A stretch of 64,000 nt of DNA from Chersky-267 sp034666965 (GCA_034666965.1 JAXDKT010000122.1:20753-84752); one strand, 5' to 3'; positions 25,628-35,063 are shown, counted from the stretch's first letter. Numbers and translations are program-made. The notes: generated by a model not told the origin, from the sequence alone.

Positions 25628-26620
25628 ATGTCCGGTCTCGCCACCGACCGTCCCCGGTTCCGGCTCTTCGACGGGCCGTCGCCGCTGGCCCCATTGACGC
25701 GCCTCTCGGCCGAGCTTGGCGGACGAGCCGAGATCTGGATCAAGCGCGAGGACCTGCTGCCGCTGGCGTTCGGCGGGAACAAGCTGCGCAACCTCGAGTT
25801 CCTGGTCGGGGCGGCCCTGGCCGAGGGCGCCGACAGCCTGGTCACGTTCGGACGGCGGTGGTCCAACCACTGCCGGCTGACGGCAGCCGCCGGGGCGGTC
25901 GCCGGTCTGGACGTCCATCTCGTCCTGTCCGGCCCGCCGACCGATCCGCCCAATCCGGGGGCCCGGCTCGACGCGCTCCTGGGCGCGACCGTTCACCAGG
26001 CCACCAGCGGGGCCCGAGCCGAGCGCGACGACCTCGTCGAGCGGGTCGTCCGCGACCTCCAGTCCGCGGGTCGGCGGCCGTACCTCATCCCGGTCGGTGG
26101 CGGCGGGTCGACGGGTGCGGCCGGCCAGGTCCTGGCCGCCGGCGAGCTGCTCGCCCAGGCGGCGGCGGCCGGCATCGCCATCGACCAGATCGTCCTGCCC
26201 AGCGCAACCGGCGTCACCCAGGCCGGCTTGCTTGCCGGGCTGCGTGCTGGTGGCTCGCTTGCAACCGTCGTCGGCGTCGCCGTCGCGCACCCGCCGGACG
26301 AGCTCGGGCCGACCATCGCCCACCTCCTCGCCGAGCTGGTCGAGCTGTCCGGCGTCCTCGTCGCCGCCGCACAGATCGAGCTCGACGGCGCCGAGCTCGG
26401 TTCGGGCTATGGCCGACCCACGAGCGCGGCCGATGAGGCGACGCGGCTGCTGGCCCGGACCGAAGGCATCCTGGTCGATCCGATCTACACCGCCAAGGCG
26501 CTGGCCGGCCTGGTCCGCCGGGTTCGCGAAGGCCGGGCGGATGGCCAGCGGATCGTGTTCTGGCACGCCGGTGGGCTGCCCGGCTTGTTCGAGCCACCCG
26601 ACGACCCGCCGCCGGGCTGA
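25628..26620 (+). CDS. D-cysteine desulfhydrase / ACC deaminase-family PLP enzyme
   Basis: 330 residues of the tryptophan-synthase-beta fold. IKREDLLPLAFGGNKLRNLEF contains the PLP lysine (GGNK) near residue 50; the substrate/cofactor loop is FGRRWSNHCRLTAAA where the family usually has GGxQSNHxRxTAA. The Gly-rich phosphate loop is PVGGGGSTGAAG and SATGVTQAG follows. The loop change (RRW for GGVQ) may alter substrate choice among D-cysteine, ACC and other small amino acids. Confidence 0.82.
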   Translation: MSGLATDRPRFRLFDGPSPLAPLTRLSAELGGRAEIWIKREDLLPLAFGGNKLRNLEFLVGAALAEGADSLVTFGRRWSNHCRLTAAAGAVAGLDVHLVLSGPPTDPPNPGARLDALLGATVHQATSGARAERDDLVERVVRDLQSAGRRPYLIPVGGGGSTGAAGQVLAAGELLAQAAAAGIAIDQIVLPSATGVTQAGLLAGLRAGGSLATVVGVAVAHPPDELGPTIAHLLAELVELSGVLVAAAQIELDGAELGSGYGRPTSAADEATRLLARTEGILVDPIYTAKALAGLVRRVREGRADGQRIVFWHAGGLPGLFEPPDDPPPG

Positions 26621-26630
26621 GGTCGTCGCG

Positions 26631-26636
26631 TACCAT
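26631..26636 (+). promoter_or_regulatory. -10 box of the following membrane protein gene
   Basis: TACCAT ends 8 nt before the ATG at 26645, implying a leader of at most 1-2 nt. Confidence 0.45.
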
Positions 26637-26644
26637 CGGCGCCG

Positions 26645-27460
26645 ATGGACCACCGACGCGCCCACCGGCGCGAGCTCGTCATCCTGGCAATTGCCGTGGT
26701 CGGTTTGTCGCGCCTGCTCGACGGTCCGCTGGTCTGGCTGACGGTCTTGCTCGTGGCGGCAGCCGTGGCGGTCGGTGCCGCGGCGTTCATCGCCGAGGGT
26801 CGCGCGCTGGACGCGCCGATCGAGGGTGTCATCCTGCCCGCCCTCGCCGCGGCGGCGTCGCTGGGGGCCATCCGGGTCGTCCCGCTCGGGATCCTGCTCG
26901 TGCCCGCCCTGGCGGCCGCCTGGGTCCTGGTCGACCGCACCCTGGCCTTCGAGGGGCGGATGGCCGGGCGTGACGCCGAAGCGAGTCCGGATGACCGGAC
27001 GACGGCCCTCGGCTACAGCATCGTCATCGCGTTCCTGGCCTTTGTCGGGATTGCCACGTTCATCCAGGGCGGACTGGTCGAGCCTGCGCCCGGGCCGGGC
27101 GCCCCAGGCCCGACCCCACTGGACGAGCAGGCGCTGCTGCTGCTGGCCCTGGCCGACGCGCTGGTCGCCGGCCTGCTCGGCTTCCGAGTGTCGGTCCTCC
27201 GCGAACGATCGCTGCGCGACGCGCTGTGGTCGGCGGCCACGTATGCGGCGGTCGTGGCCATCGCGGCGGCCGCGGTCCGCGCCGTCGCGCTGCCGCGGCT
27301 GCTCGCACCGGCGTTGCTGGCCCTGGTCTTCTTCGTCTGGGATGGCGTGCACGGTGCCCCACCGACGCAGCGTCGCGACCCCCGCTGGATCTGGCAGATC
27401 GGCCTTCTGGTCGTCCTCGGCGGCGCGGTGATCGTCTGGAACCTGGCGCTCCGGAGCTGA
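26645..27460 (+). CDS. polytopic membrane protein of unknown function
   Basis: 271 residues with about eight or nine hydrophobic segments, beginning at residue 8 (ELVILAIAVVGLSRLL) and ending in IGLLVVLGGAVIVWNLAL at the C-terminus. A cytoplasmic/periplasmic loop with FEGRMAGRDAEASPDDRT lies after the fourth segment. I recognise no family motif. The next gene, a TPR protein, starts 167 bp downstream with its own promoter. Confidence 0.7.
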   Translation: MDHRRAHRRELVILAIAVVGLSRLLDGPLVWLTVLLVAAAVAVGAAAFIAEGRALDAPIEGVILPALAAAASLGAIRVVPLGILLVPALAAAWVLVDRTLAFEGRMAGRDAEASPDDRTTALGYSIVIAFLAFVGIATFIQGGLVEPAPGPGAPGPTPLDEQALLLLALADALVAGLLGFRVSVLRERSLRDALWSAATYAAVVAIAAAAVRAVALPRLLAPALLALVFFVWDGVHGAPPTQRRDPRWIWQIGLLVVLGGAVIVWNLALRS

Positions 27461-27493
27461 CCCTCGATTCGGGCATGGCGCGACCTCGTCGCG

Positions 27494-27522
27494 TTGACGG
27501 AACGGGCCGTTGATGCTACAAA
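27494..27522 (+). promoter_or_regulatory. sigma70-type promoter of the TPR gene
   Basis: TTGACG (27494-27499), 17-bp spacer, TACAAA (27517-27522). It leaves about 100 nt of leader before the GTG at 27628, which has AAAGGA 11 nt upstream. Confidence 0.55.
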
Positions 27523-27627
27523 CCATTGCCCCCGAGGTGGCGCCGCGCCCTCGCGTTCGGCCGTCGCCGCCACCTTCCGGCACCGAGCGCGCCCCGTCAG
27601 CGGCGCCGTGAAAGGACGAACCCGCCC

Positions 27628-28488
27628 GTGACCTTCCAGCAGGATGTCGACAACCAGGCGCCGACCGCCGCCAGCTCGGTCCGCCTCAAGCGTGGACTGG
27701 TCGACCAGGCGATCGCCCACGCATCCGCCGCCGAGTGGGCGGAAGCCGCCGAGACGAACCGCAAGATCCTCGAGATGGGACCCGACGCCGAGGCCGAGAA
27801 CCGCCTGGCCAAGGCGCACTGGGAGCTCGGCGAGCTGGCCAACGCCCGCGAGCACTATCAGACCGCGCTGGCCCTCGACCCGACCAACCGCATCGCCGAG
27901 CGCAACATCGACCGGCTGCGAGTGCTGCTCGTCGATGCCGGCGAGAAGACCGTCAAGGCCCAGGACGGGAGCAAGGCTCCGGTCTCGATCTTCGTCGAGG
28001 AAACCGGCAAGACCGGTTTCGCGTTCCTGACCGATCTGCCCGACCCGCGCAAGCTGGCCCAGGTCAATCCGGGCGACGCCGTGGAGCTGACTCCCGAAGG
28101 CAACCGGCTGATCGCCACCAGCAACGGGATGCGCATCGGTGTCGTGGAGCCGCGCGTCGCCGCCCGCCTGCTCAAGCTCATGGCCGACGGCAACAAGTAC
28201 CTGGCCGGGGTGACCTCGCTCGGAGACAAGGACGTCCGGATCATCATCCGCGAGGTCTACCAGGATCCCCGCAACTACGGCAAGGTGAGCTTCCCGACCG
28301 CCGCCAAGTCGACCGACCTGCGGCCGTACACGAAGGGCACGCTCGTCCGCGAGGAGATGGACCTCGAGGAGGATCTCGAGGATGACGACGAGGACGAGGA
28401 GATCGAGGATCTCGATCGAGTCCTGCCCGCCGACGTCACCACCGACGAGGCCTTCGTCGAGGAGCCCGACGAGCTCGACGAGGCATAG
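27628..28488 (+). CDS. TPR protein with strongly acidic C-terminal tail
   Basis: 286 residues from the GTG at 27628 (AAAGGA upstream; the frame upstream of it is low-complexity Arg-rich). Residues 22-95 form about two tetratricopeptide repeats (EWAEAAETNRKILEMGPDAE and ELANAREHYQTALALDPTN). Residues 110-240 form a mixed alpha/beta region I cannot assign. The last about 45 residues contain a run of Asp/Glu (EEDLEDDDEDEEIEDLD). The tail could mimic nucleic acid or bind a basic partner. Own promoter and RBS, convergent with a DinB gene. Function unknown. Confidence 0.72.
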   Translation: MTFQQDVDNQAPTAASSVRLKRGLVDQAIAHASAAEWAEAAETNRKILEMGPDAEAENRLAKAHWELGELANAREHYQTALALDPTNRIAERNIDRLRVLLVDAGEKTVKAQDGSKAPVSIFVEETGKTGFAFLTDLPDPRKLAQVNPGDAVELTPEGNRLIATSNGMRIGVVEPRVAARLLKLMADGNKYLAGVTSLGDKDVRIIIREVYQDPRNYGKVSFPTAAKSTDLRPYTKGTLVREEMDLEEDLEDDDEDEEIEDLDRVLPADVTTDEAFVEEPDELDEA

Positions 28489-28493
28489 TCCCA

Positions 28494-28511
28494 GGTCCGC
28501 CGTGGCGGACC
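28494..28511. terminator. dyad terminator between convergent genes
   Basis: GGTCCGC-CGTG-GCGGACC is a perfect 7-bp stem with a tetraloop between convergent stop codons. There is no T-run, so it may work in both directions or with Rho. Confidence 0.5.
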
Positions 28512-28535
28512 GCGACTAGGTCATCCTGCGGACTC

Positions 28536-29501
28536 TCACGCCGCCGCGGCCTGCCCGATCGACGCAGCCAGGCCGCGGACCTCGTCCGCGCCTGATTCGA
28601 GCACCCGCGCCGCGCTGCCGTCCCGCGCCGCGCTGCCGTCCCGCGCCGCGAACGGCTGGTCGAGAGCCGCTTCGGATCGGGCGAAGACGAGGCTCTCGAG
28701 GCGGCCATAGGACGTCCCGATGAGCCGGACCAGGCGTTCGACCTCGTTCGCTGAGCGGCCGGTCATCGCCAGCGTCTTGTCGACCTGGATGGTGTGCTCG
28801 CGGATGTGCGAGCCGAGGCGGCCCATGCGGAAGCGGAGGTCGACGGGGACGCCGGACCAGCGGGCCGGAATGCCCAGGTCGTCCTCGGTCAGCCCTCCGA
28901 AGCGGCCGGCGGCAATATCGAGCAGGTCGTCGAAGCGGGCGAGGATCTCGCCCGGGTGGCCGAGCGCCTCCTGGTCCTCGTCGGGATCGGGCGGCATGCG
29001 AGCGTCCCCGGCCTGCGCCGGCAGTGGGCCCGGGGCATGGCCACGGGCGAGCCACCAGGCGTTGAACCAGCCGTACCCGCGCTGCGAGCCGACGATGTGG
29101 CCGAGCGTCTGGCGGACGGTCCACTCCCCGCCGCCGGGATCGGCGTCGAGGTCGTGCGTCCGGAGCGGGGCGATCGCCGCCCGCAGCTCCCAGCGCGCCG
29201 CCATGGCCGAGGCCAGGATCGGGACCGCCGGCCCGACGTCCGCGCCGTCGCCCGTCGTGGCCCGGCCCCGGACGATGGCCGCGGCCGCCTCCTCGAGTCG
29301 CTCGTGGATCCGGTAGAAGCCATAACGGACATCGGTGTTCTCGACGAAGCCGGTTCGCCACTCCCAGGCCGCCTCGAGGCGGCTGTCGGGGATCGTCAGC
29401 AGGTCCGTGATGGCCGACAGGGTGGCCTGGCGGATCGCCACGATCGGGGCGGCGACCGGGAGGGTCGGTCCTCGGGTCAGCTCGATCAGCGGGTCGTCCA
29501 T
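28536..29501 (-). CDS. DinB-like four-helix-bundle protein
   Basis: 321 residues; the helical pattern and metal-type His residues (ERLEEAAAAI, LGHIVGSQRGYGWFNAWW, SHIREHTIQVDKTL) suggest a DinB/YfiT-like fold, used by thiol transferases and many uncharacterised proteins. Longer than the usual 150-180 residues, so two such units may be fused. Near the C-terminus the peptide AARDGS is tandemly repeated, reflecting a 19-21-bp DNA repeat at about 28610-28650. Start chosen as the ATG at 29501; family assignment is moderate. Confidence 0.65.
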   Translation of the reverse strand: MDDPLIELTRGPTLPVAAPIVAIRQATLSAITDLLTIPDSRLEAAWEWRTGFVENTDVRYGFYRIHERLEEAAAAIVRGRATTGDGADVGPAVPILASAMAARWELRAAIAPLRTHDLDADPGGGEWTVRQTLGHIVGSQRGYGWFNAWWLARGHAPGPLPAQAGDARMPPDPDEDQEALGHPGEILARFDDLLDIAAGRFGGLTEDDLGIPARWSGVPVDLRFRMGRLGSHIREHTIQVDKTLAMTGRSANEVERLVRLIGTSYGRLESLVFARSEAALDQPFAARDGSAARDGSAARVLESGADEVRGLAASIGQAAAA

Positions 29502-29645
29502 GGCTGCCCAAGGCTAGCGGTCCGGTGCCCGCTCCGCCAGGCGCCCGCGCCACCTCGCCCATGAGCTGGCCCGACCCCGGCGCAGCGCCGCCCGGGACCG
29601 GCCGGTCACTCGCCGGAACCGCCCGTCTGTGGCAGGATGCGGCGC

Positions 29646-32501
29646 ATGGCGGGCCGCGACCTTCCGATCCGGAGCGAGCCGGGGTTCTCGCTCCCTGCCT
29701 TCGGCCGCCTCGCGCCCCCGCCCCCGCCCGAGCTCGTGGCGGCACGGATCGAGGCGCACTCGAGCCTGGGTGATGTCGTCGTCGATCTCCATGGCCGGGG
29801 GGGCTGGATCGCCCGGGCCGCCGTCGATCGCCAGCGCAAGGCGGCCTCCCTCGAGACCAGCCCGCTGACCAGGCTGCTGGCCGAGGTCGTCCTGCGACCG
29901 CCCGACGTGCGTCATCTCGATGCCGCGTTCCAGGCCATCGCGGCCGCCCCGCGCGAGCAATCCGCGCTCAAGGTCTGGCTCGGCGAGAAGTACGCCAGCC
30001 GGTGCGCGACCTGTGGCCGGAGCGTCGTCCTCGACGAGATCGTCTGGGAGACGGTGACCGACGAGGGTCCGCGCCCCGTCCACAAGCATTACCGCTGCAC
30101 GGTCTGTCGCGACCAGGTCGGCGGCGCCGACCAGCGTCACGGTGCCATCGACGAGGCCGACCTGGCCCGGATCGCCGCGACCGACCCGCGCGGACCGGCC
30201 TGGCGGGTGATCCGCGACCGGTTTCCCACGGTCGACGGCAATGACACCCTGGTCGAGAGCCTGCTCGACCTGCATTCGCCGCGCCAACTCCTCGGTCTCC
30301 AGGCGATCCTCGAGCGGATCGAGGGCGACCTGCGCTCGGCGCCGGTCGAGGCGGCGATGCGTCTGGCCCTCCTCCATGCGCTCCTTCCGGCGTCACGCCT
30401 CAACGGCTACCCCGGACGGATCGCCAATCTCCGGATCAGTGGCGGCCGGATCCGCCTCCCGGCCGGTGGCCAGTGGCGCGAGCGCAACCCGTGGCTCGCC
30501 TTCGAGGACGGCTTCCGGCTGGTGCGCGGCTTCGTCCAGCGCCTCGAGGGCGCGCCCCTGGGCCTGATGACCGCCCGGTTCGGCGAAGATCTCCAGAGCC
30601 TGAGCGAAGGAATGGCCAACGTCGTGGCCCGGCTCGGGACACCATCCTCGTTCCGCTCGCTCGGGGCCGAGGCGGACGCCCTCGCCCGCCTGCCCGACAG
30701 GCCGCGGGTACGCCTGATCCTGGGCCAGCCACCCCAGCGTCCCAACGTCGAGCGGCTGTCGTACGCCTACTTCGCGACCGGCTGGGTGCTGGGTCGCGAG
30801 GCGGCGTCGCTGCTCCCGCTCGAGGCCGTCTTCGGCGGCTCCGGCCGCGCGCCGTGGGGCTGGCAGTCGGCGGCCATCCGGCGTGCCTTCGAGGCTGCCG
30901 CGCCGCTGCTCAGCCGCGACGGCCGGGCCGCCCTGATCCTCGAGCCGGGCGGTCCCGAGGGCCTGGTCGCGGCCGCCCTCGGTGGTGTCGCCGCAGGCTA
31001 CCGGCTGGTCGGCGCCCGCCTGGCCGAGCCGGGCGAGGAGATCGGCGGCACGGTCGATTTCGTGCCACCCGGGGCCACGGTGCCGATCGGCCCGCGGACT
31101 CGGGCAAATGCGAGCCTGCCCCACGTTGCCGGCGGTGCCGGCGACCCCGAGACCGTGCCCGGTCGGGGCCTGTTCGCACCCCCTGAGCGGTTCGACCGAG
31201 TGCGCTCGTCCGAGGCGGACGTGGCCCGGACGGTGACGGACACCACGGTCGAGATCCTGCAAGCGCGCGGCGAGCCCGCCCGTTACGAGCGACTCCTGGG
31301 CGAGATTCTGGTGGGGCTCGATCGAGCCGGTCAGCTTCGCCGCCTGGTCAGCCGGCCCGGTGGTCCCGATGACGGGGCCGAGCTCGAGCGGACGACCGAG
31401 GGTGTCGAGGCGTGGCCCGGCGCCGAGCGCCGGTCTGACCCGGGCGGCGGCTCGGGCCCCGTGCCCGTCGACGGCGGTCCCGAGGCTGCCCCGTTGGGCG
31501 ATCGCGAGGCGCCGGCCAACGACGGGTCGGCGGCCGATCGCGGTCGGTCGTCGGGATCTCGAGTGGAACCCGCCCAGCGCGCCGGAGGCGAGCTCGGCGT
31601 GGCGGCCGTGGCCGACCAGGTCGATCGACTCCTGGCGATCATTCGCGACGAGCTCGCTCGGCCAAGCCACCGCCGGCTCCAGGAGATCGAGCCCGGCCGC
31701 TGGTGGCTATCCGATCCGGCCGACATCGCGGCCGCCGCGCTGCCCCTCGCGGACCGGGTCGAGTGGTCCGTCTACAGCCTCCTGTCGACCGCGGGCCGGT
31801 TGTCCGAGACCGCCTTCAACGAGCGCATCGCGGCGCTGTTCACCGGCCACGATCTGCCCGACGAGGCGCTGGTCGCGGCCTGTCTCGACAGCTATCGGAG
31901 CATGGCCAGCACGCCCGACCGGATCGTGACCTCGGACGACCTCCTGCGCCGCTCGCACGAGCACAGCGAGATCGTGGCCGACCTGGTCGACATTGGGCAC
32001 CGCCTGGGCATGCGCGCCTGGATCGCCACCCGCGAGCAGGTTCGTCGGGTCCGGGGGCGTTACCTGGCCGACTGGCTGGACGACAGCGAGCGGCGCCAGG
32101 GTCCGCCGCGGGTCGGTCGCGCGCGTCCGGAGAATGTCGACGAGATCGACGCCGTCTGGCAGGTCCGCGGTCGAGCCAGCTTTCTGTTCGAGGTCGAATG
32201 GACGGCCATGCTCGGTGAGCCGCTCCTGCGCCGGGGCGCGTTGATCCCGTCGGCCGAGGACATCGTCCGGTTCCTGGTCGTGGTCCCCGAGCGGACCGAG
32301 CTCCTGCGCTACAAGCTCGACCGCTCGCCACTCCTGCGCACGGCGATGGAAGACGGCAACTGGCACATCCTCAAGTCGAACCACCTGCGGACCTTTGCGG
32401 CGCGCGACCCGCTGATCCTGGCCGACCTCGAGGCATACGTTGGCCTGGACCCGGCCGTCGAGCACCGCGGCAGCGAGCAGATGCCCCTGTTCGGCGGCTA
32501 A
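29646..32501 (+). CDS. zinc-ribbon, degenerate DNA-methylase-like and nuclease-like fusion protein
   Basis: 951 residues from the ATG at 29646 (CAGGAT ends 7 nt upstream; an ATG at 29637 is the alternative). A zinc ribbon is formed by CATC near 119-122 and CTVC near 150. Residues about 260-470 resemble N4/N6 DNA methylases of the Zn-ribbon DUF1156 type: a motif-IV-like LILGQPPQRPN near 357 where active enzymes have DPPY, then YAYFATGWVLGREA, LLSRDGRAALILEPGG and VAAGYRLVGARLAEPGE. The catalytic Asp is replaced by Gly. An acidic, Gly/Pro-rich linker follows, and the C-terminus has EIDAVWQVRGRASFLFEVEW, a PD-(D/E)XK-like pattern (Asp, then Glu-X-Glu). A defence or DNA-binding role is possible but unproven. 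Confidence 0.6.
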   Translation: MAGRDLPIRSEPGFSLPAFGRLAPPPPPELVAARIEAHSSLGDVVVDLHGRGGWIARAAVDRQRKAASLETSPLTRLLAEVVLRPPDVRHLDAAFQAIAAAPREQSALKVWLGEKYASRCATCGRSVVLDEIVWETVTDEGPRPVHKHYRCTVCRDQVGGADQRHGAIDEADLARIAATDPRGPAWRVIRDRFPTVDGNDTLVESLLDLHSPRQLLGLQAILERIEGDLRSAPVEAAMRLALLHALLPASRLNGYPGRIANLRISGGRIRLPAGGQWRERNPWLAFEDGFRLVRGFVQRLEGAPLGLMTARFGEDLQSLSEGMANVVARLGTPSSFRSLGAEADALARLPDRPRVRLILGQPPQRPNVERLSYAYFATGWVLGREAASLLPLEAVFGGSGRAPWGWQSAAIRRAFEAAAPLLSRDGRAALILEPGGPEGLVAAALGGVAAGYRLVGARLAEPGEEIGGTVDFVPPGATVPIGPRTRANASLPHVAGGAGDPETVPGRGLFAPPERFDRVRSSEADVARTVTDTTVEILQARGEPARYERLLGEILVGLDRAGQLRRLVSRPGGPDDGAELERTTEGVEAWPGAERRSDPGGGSGPVPVDGGPEAAPLGDREAPANDGSAADRGRSSGSRVEPAQRAGGELGVAAVADQVDRLLAIIRDELARPSHRRLQEIEPGRWWLSDPADIAAAALPLADRVEWSVYSLLSTAGRLSETAFNERIAALFTGHDLPDEALVAACLDSYRSMASTPDRIVTSDDLLRRSHEHSEIVADLVDIGHRLGMRAWIATREQVRRVRGRYLADWLDDSERRQGPPRVGRARPENVDEIDAVWQVRGRASFLFEVEWTAMLGEPLLRRGALIPSAEDIVRFLVVVPERTELLRYKLDRSPLLRTAMEDGNWHILKSNHLRTFAARDPLILADLEAYVGLDPAVEHRGSEQMPLFGG

Positions 32502-32513
32502 ACGCCGCCCGTG

Positions 32514-32574
32514 TACGCTGTTCGCAGTAGCCCAGCCAACCGATCTCGGGCCAGCGCGCCCGTCGCTCAGGAGG
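32514..32574 (+). promoter_or_regulatory. -10 box and strong Shine-Dalgarno of the DUF885 gene
   Basis: TACGCT at 32514-32519 gives a leader of about 55 nt; AGGAGG at 32569-32574 sits 7 nt before the TTG at 32582 and decides that start. The upstream stop lies in a GGCGGC-TAAAC-GCCGCC dyad (around 32494-32510). Confidence 0.6.
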
Positions 32575-32581
32575 CTCACCG

Positions 32582-34264
32582 TTGACCCAGCTCGATCCCG
32601 GCTCACCCGTAAATGTGCTCGCCGACACGTTCTGGGAGGCGATCCTGGCCGAGGAGCCCACGACGGCCACGCTGTACGGCGACGACCGCTACGACGACCG
32701 CCTCGAGGATCCCGGTCCCGAGGGGCGAGCCCGTCGACGCCGGTTGATGGAGACCACCCTGGTCGAGGCCTCGGCGATCGATCCTGAGGCCCAGTCGCTC
32801 GAGGATCGGATCACCCTGGACATGATCCGGGTGGTGTGCGAGCTCGGCATCGTCCAGGACGACCAGCGCACCGATCTCCTCCGGGTCGTCGACCAGATGG
32901 CGGGGCCGCAGACCCTTCTGCCCCAGGTGGTCCTGCTCCAGGCCGCCGACACGCCGGAGCGGCTCGAGCGTCTCGAGGCCCGCCTGCGTGCCTACGAAGG
33001 CTACATGGCGGCCAATCGCGAGCTGCTCCTCGACGGTCTCGCCACCGGCCTGACGGCCCCCCGGATCGTCGCCGAGCGGACCGTCGCCCAGCTCGAGCGG
33101 CTGCTCGAGATCCCGGCCGACGAATCGATCGTCACGACCGCGGCCCGGGTCGCCTCGGAGGCCGATCGGGCCCGGATCGAGCGGCTCGTGCGCGAGGTCG
33201 TCATGCCCGCGGACCGGGGCTTCCTCGAGGCCATCCAGGACCGCTACCTGGCCGCCAGCCGGGAGGAGCCCGGTCTGTGGTCGGCGCCCAACGGCGAGGC
33301 CCTGTACCGGACCCAGATCCTGGCCTGGACGACGCTCGACATCGACCCCGAGGAGGTCCACCGGATCGGGCTCGAGGAACTCGATTCGATCGATGTGGAA
33401 CGCCGCGCGATCGCCCGGGCGGAGGGCTTTGGTGACGACACGGTGGCCTATCGGGCGGCGATCACCGCCGATCCGGCCAACGTCCCGGCTTCGCCGGACG
33501 TGCTCATCGCTCGTGCCGCCGAGGACATCGACCGGGCGATGGCCATCGCGCCACGGTACTTCGGCCGATTGCCGCGGGCCGGGATCGAAGTCCGGGCCGT
33601 CGAGGCGTTCAAGGAGCGCGACAGCCCGTTCGCCTATTACATTCCGCCCACCACCGATGCCTCGCGATCCGGCATGTACTACGCCAACACCTACGACCTG
33701 CCGTCGCGGGTCTACAGCAAGCTCGCGTCGACGACGTACCACGAGGCGGTCCCCGGCCACCATTTCCAGATCGCCCTGGAGATGGAGAACGACCGGTTGA
33801 CCACGTTCCGCCGCCTCGGGTCGCGGATGGTCGGCGCGGCCTACGTCGAGGGCTGGGGCCTGTACGCAGAGCGGTTGGCCGACGAGATGGGTCTGTACCG
33901 CAGCCAGGCCGAGCGCTTCGGGATGCTCGACGGGCAGGCCTGGCGCGCCGCCAGGCTCGTGGTCGACAGCGGCCTCCACGGGCTGCGCTGGCCGCGCCAG
34001 CGCTCGATCGACACGCTCCTCGCCGCGGGCCTGTCGGAGACGGATGCCGTCATCGAGACCGATCGCTACATCGCCTGGCCGGGTCAGGCCCTGACCTACA
34101 AGCTCGGTCAGCGCCAGATCGAACGGCTTCGGGCGCAGATCGCGACCCGCGACGGCCGGGACTTCGACCTGCGTGCCTTCCACGACGCGGTCCTGGGGCA
34201 TGGCTCCCTGCCGCTGGCGACGCTCGCCCGCGAGCTGCCCAACTGGGTGGCCACACCGGCCTGA
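32582..34264 (+). CDS. DUF885-family zinc metallopeptidase-like protein
   Basis: 560 residues, the usual length of DUF885 proteins. The conserved zinc motif TTYHEAVPGHHFQIALEME (HEAxPGHH) lies near residue 390, with the downstream EGWGLYAERLADEMG supplying the further Glu ligand. No signal peptide, so it is probably cytosolic, unlike many secreted homologues. The family is related to M32-like gluzincins and is assumed to cleave peptides; substrate unknown. The TTG start is supported by AGGAGG at 7 nt. Confidence 0.88.
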   Translation: MTQLDPGSPVNVLADTFWEAILAEEPTTATLYGDDRYDDRLEDPGPEGRARRRRLMETTLVEASAIDPEAQSLEDRITLDMIRVVCELGIVQDDQRTDLLRVVDQMAGPQTLLPQVVLLQAADTPERLERLEARLRAYEGYMAANRELLLDGLATGLTAPRIVAERTVAQLERLLEIPADESIVTTAARVASEADRARIERLVREVVMPADRGFLEAIQDRYLAASREEPGLWSAPNGEALYRTQILAWTTLDIDPEEVHRIGLEELDSIDVERRAIARAEGFGDDTVAYRAAITADPANVPASPDVLIARAAEDIDRAMAIAPRYFGRLPRAGIEVRAVEAFKERDSPFAYYIPPTTDASRSGMYYANTYDLPSRVYSKLASTTYHEAVPGHHFQIALEMENDRLTTFRRLGSRMVGAAYVEGWGLYAERLADEMGLYRSQAERFGMLDGQAWRAARLVVDSGLHGLRWPRQRSIDTLLAAGLSETDAVIETDRYIAWPGQALTYKLGQRQIERLRAQIATRDGRDFDLRAFHDAVLGHGSLPLATLARELPNWVATPA

Positions 34265-34289
34265 CCCGCCGACCCGGGCAGCAGGCTCC

Positions 34290-35063
34290 TCAGCCGCCAG
34301 CCGCGCGGATCGTCGCGGCGACCTCGGCGTGGCCGGCCCGGTCGGCCAGCTCAGCCGCGGTCAGGACATCTTCGTTGCGGGCCCTGGGGTCTGCCCCGCG
34401 CGCCAGCAGCAGCTGGACCGTGGCGGCCATCCCGTTCTGCGCCGCGCCCATCAGCGGCGTGTAGCCCTGGCGCTGCGGGGCGTTGACCTCGGCGCCAGCG
34501 TGGATCAGCAGCTCGGCGACGTCGGCGTGACCCCCGGCGACCGCGCTGTGGAGGGGCTGGACGTAGAGCTCGCCGGTGGCCCACGGGTTGGGGTCGGCGC
34601 CCCGCTCGAGCAACGACCGGACAGCCTCAGCCCGGCCGAAGAACGCGGCCAGGTGGAGGGCCGTGAACCCATCGGCTGAGCGTTGCTCGATCGGCGGCGT
34701 TGCAGCTTCGTCGGGTGATGCGCTCAGGCCCCCTGACCCGTTCGAGCCTGCGATCGCATTCGGCTCGTAGCCCGCCCGGCCGGCGGTCTCGCCCTTCATC
34801 TCGCGCTCCCGGTCGGCCTCGTCGAGGAGGGTCGTGAGTCGGCCGACGTCACCGACGATGGCGGCCTCGAACGGGTCGAGGGCGGGATCGGCCGCGAGGA
34901 TCCGCTCGACGATCGCCGGTTGGCCGTGATACGCGGCGACGGTGAGAGCCGACAAGCCGGCCGCGTCGCTGGCGGAGGCGGCGGCCGGCCGATCGGTCAG
35001 GATCCGGTCGACGCTCGCCAGGTCGCCGGCCCGAATGGCCGTGAACAGTGTCTGAGTCTCCAT
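34290..35063 (-). CDS. ankyrin-repeat protein
   Basis: 257 residues from the ATG at 35063 (GGAGGG 4 nt upstream; the much longer open frame upstream is antisense to the aminomutase gene). About six ankyrin repeats: GLSALTVAAYHGQPAIVERIL, then a degenerate unit, a Ser/Gly-rich insert (about 100-130), and DGFTALHLAAFFGRAEAVRSLL, VQPLHSAVAGGHADVAELLI and YTPLMGAAQNGMAATVQLLL. A soluble protein-binding scaffold. A TATCGT -10 box lies at 35088-35093 (minus). Partner unknown. Confidence 0.87.
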   Translation of the reverse strand: METQTLFTAIRAGDLASVDRILTDRPAAASASDAAGLSALTVAAYHGQPAIVERILAADPALDPFEAAIVGDVGRLTTLLDEADREREMKGETAGRAGYEPNAIAGSNGSGGLSASPDEAATPPIEQRSADGFTALHLAAFFGRAEAVRSLLERGADPNPWATGELYVQPLHSAVAGGHADVAELLIHAGAEVNAPQRQGYTPLMGAAQNGMAATVQLLLARGADPRARNEDVLTAAELADRAGHAEVAATIRAAGG

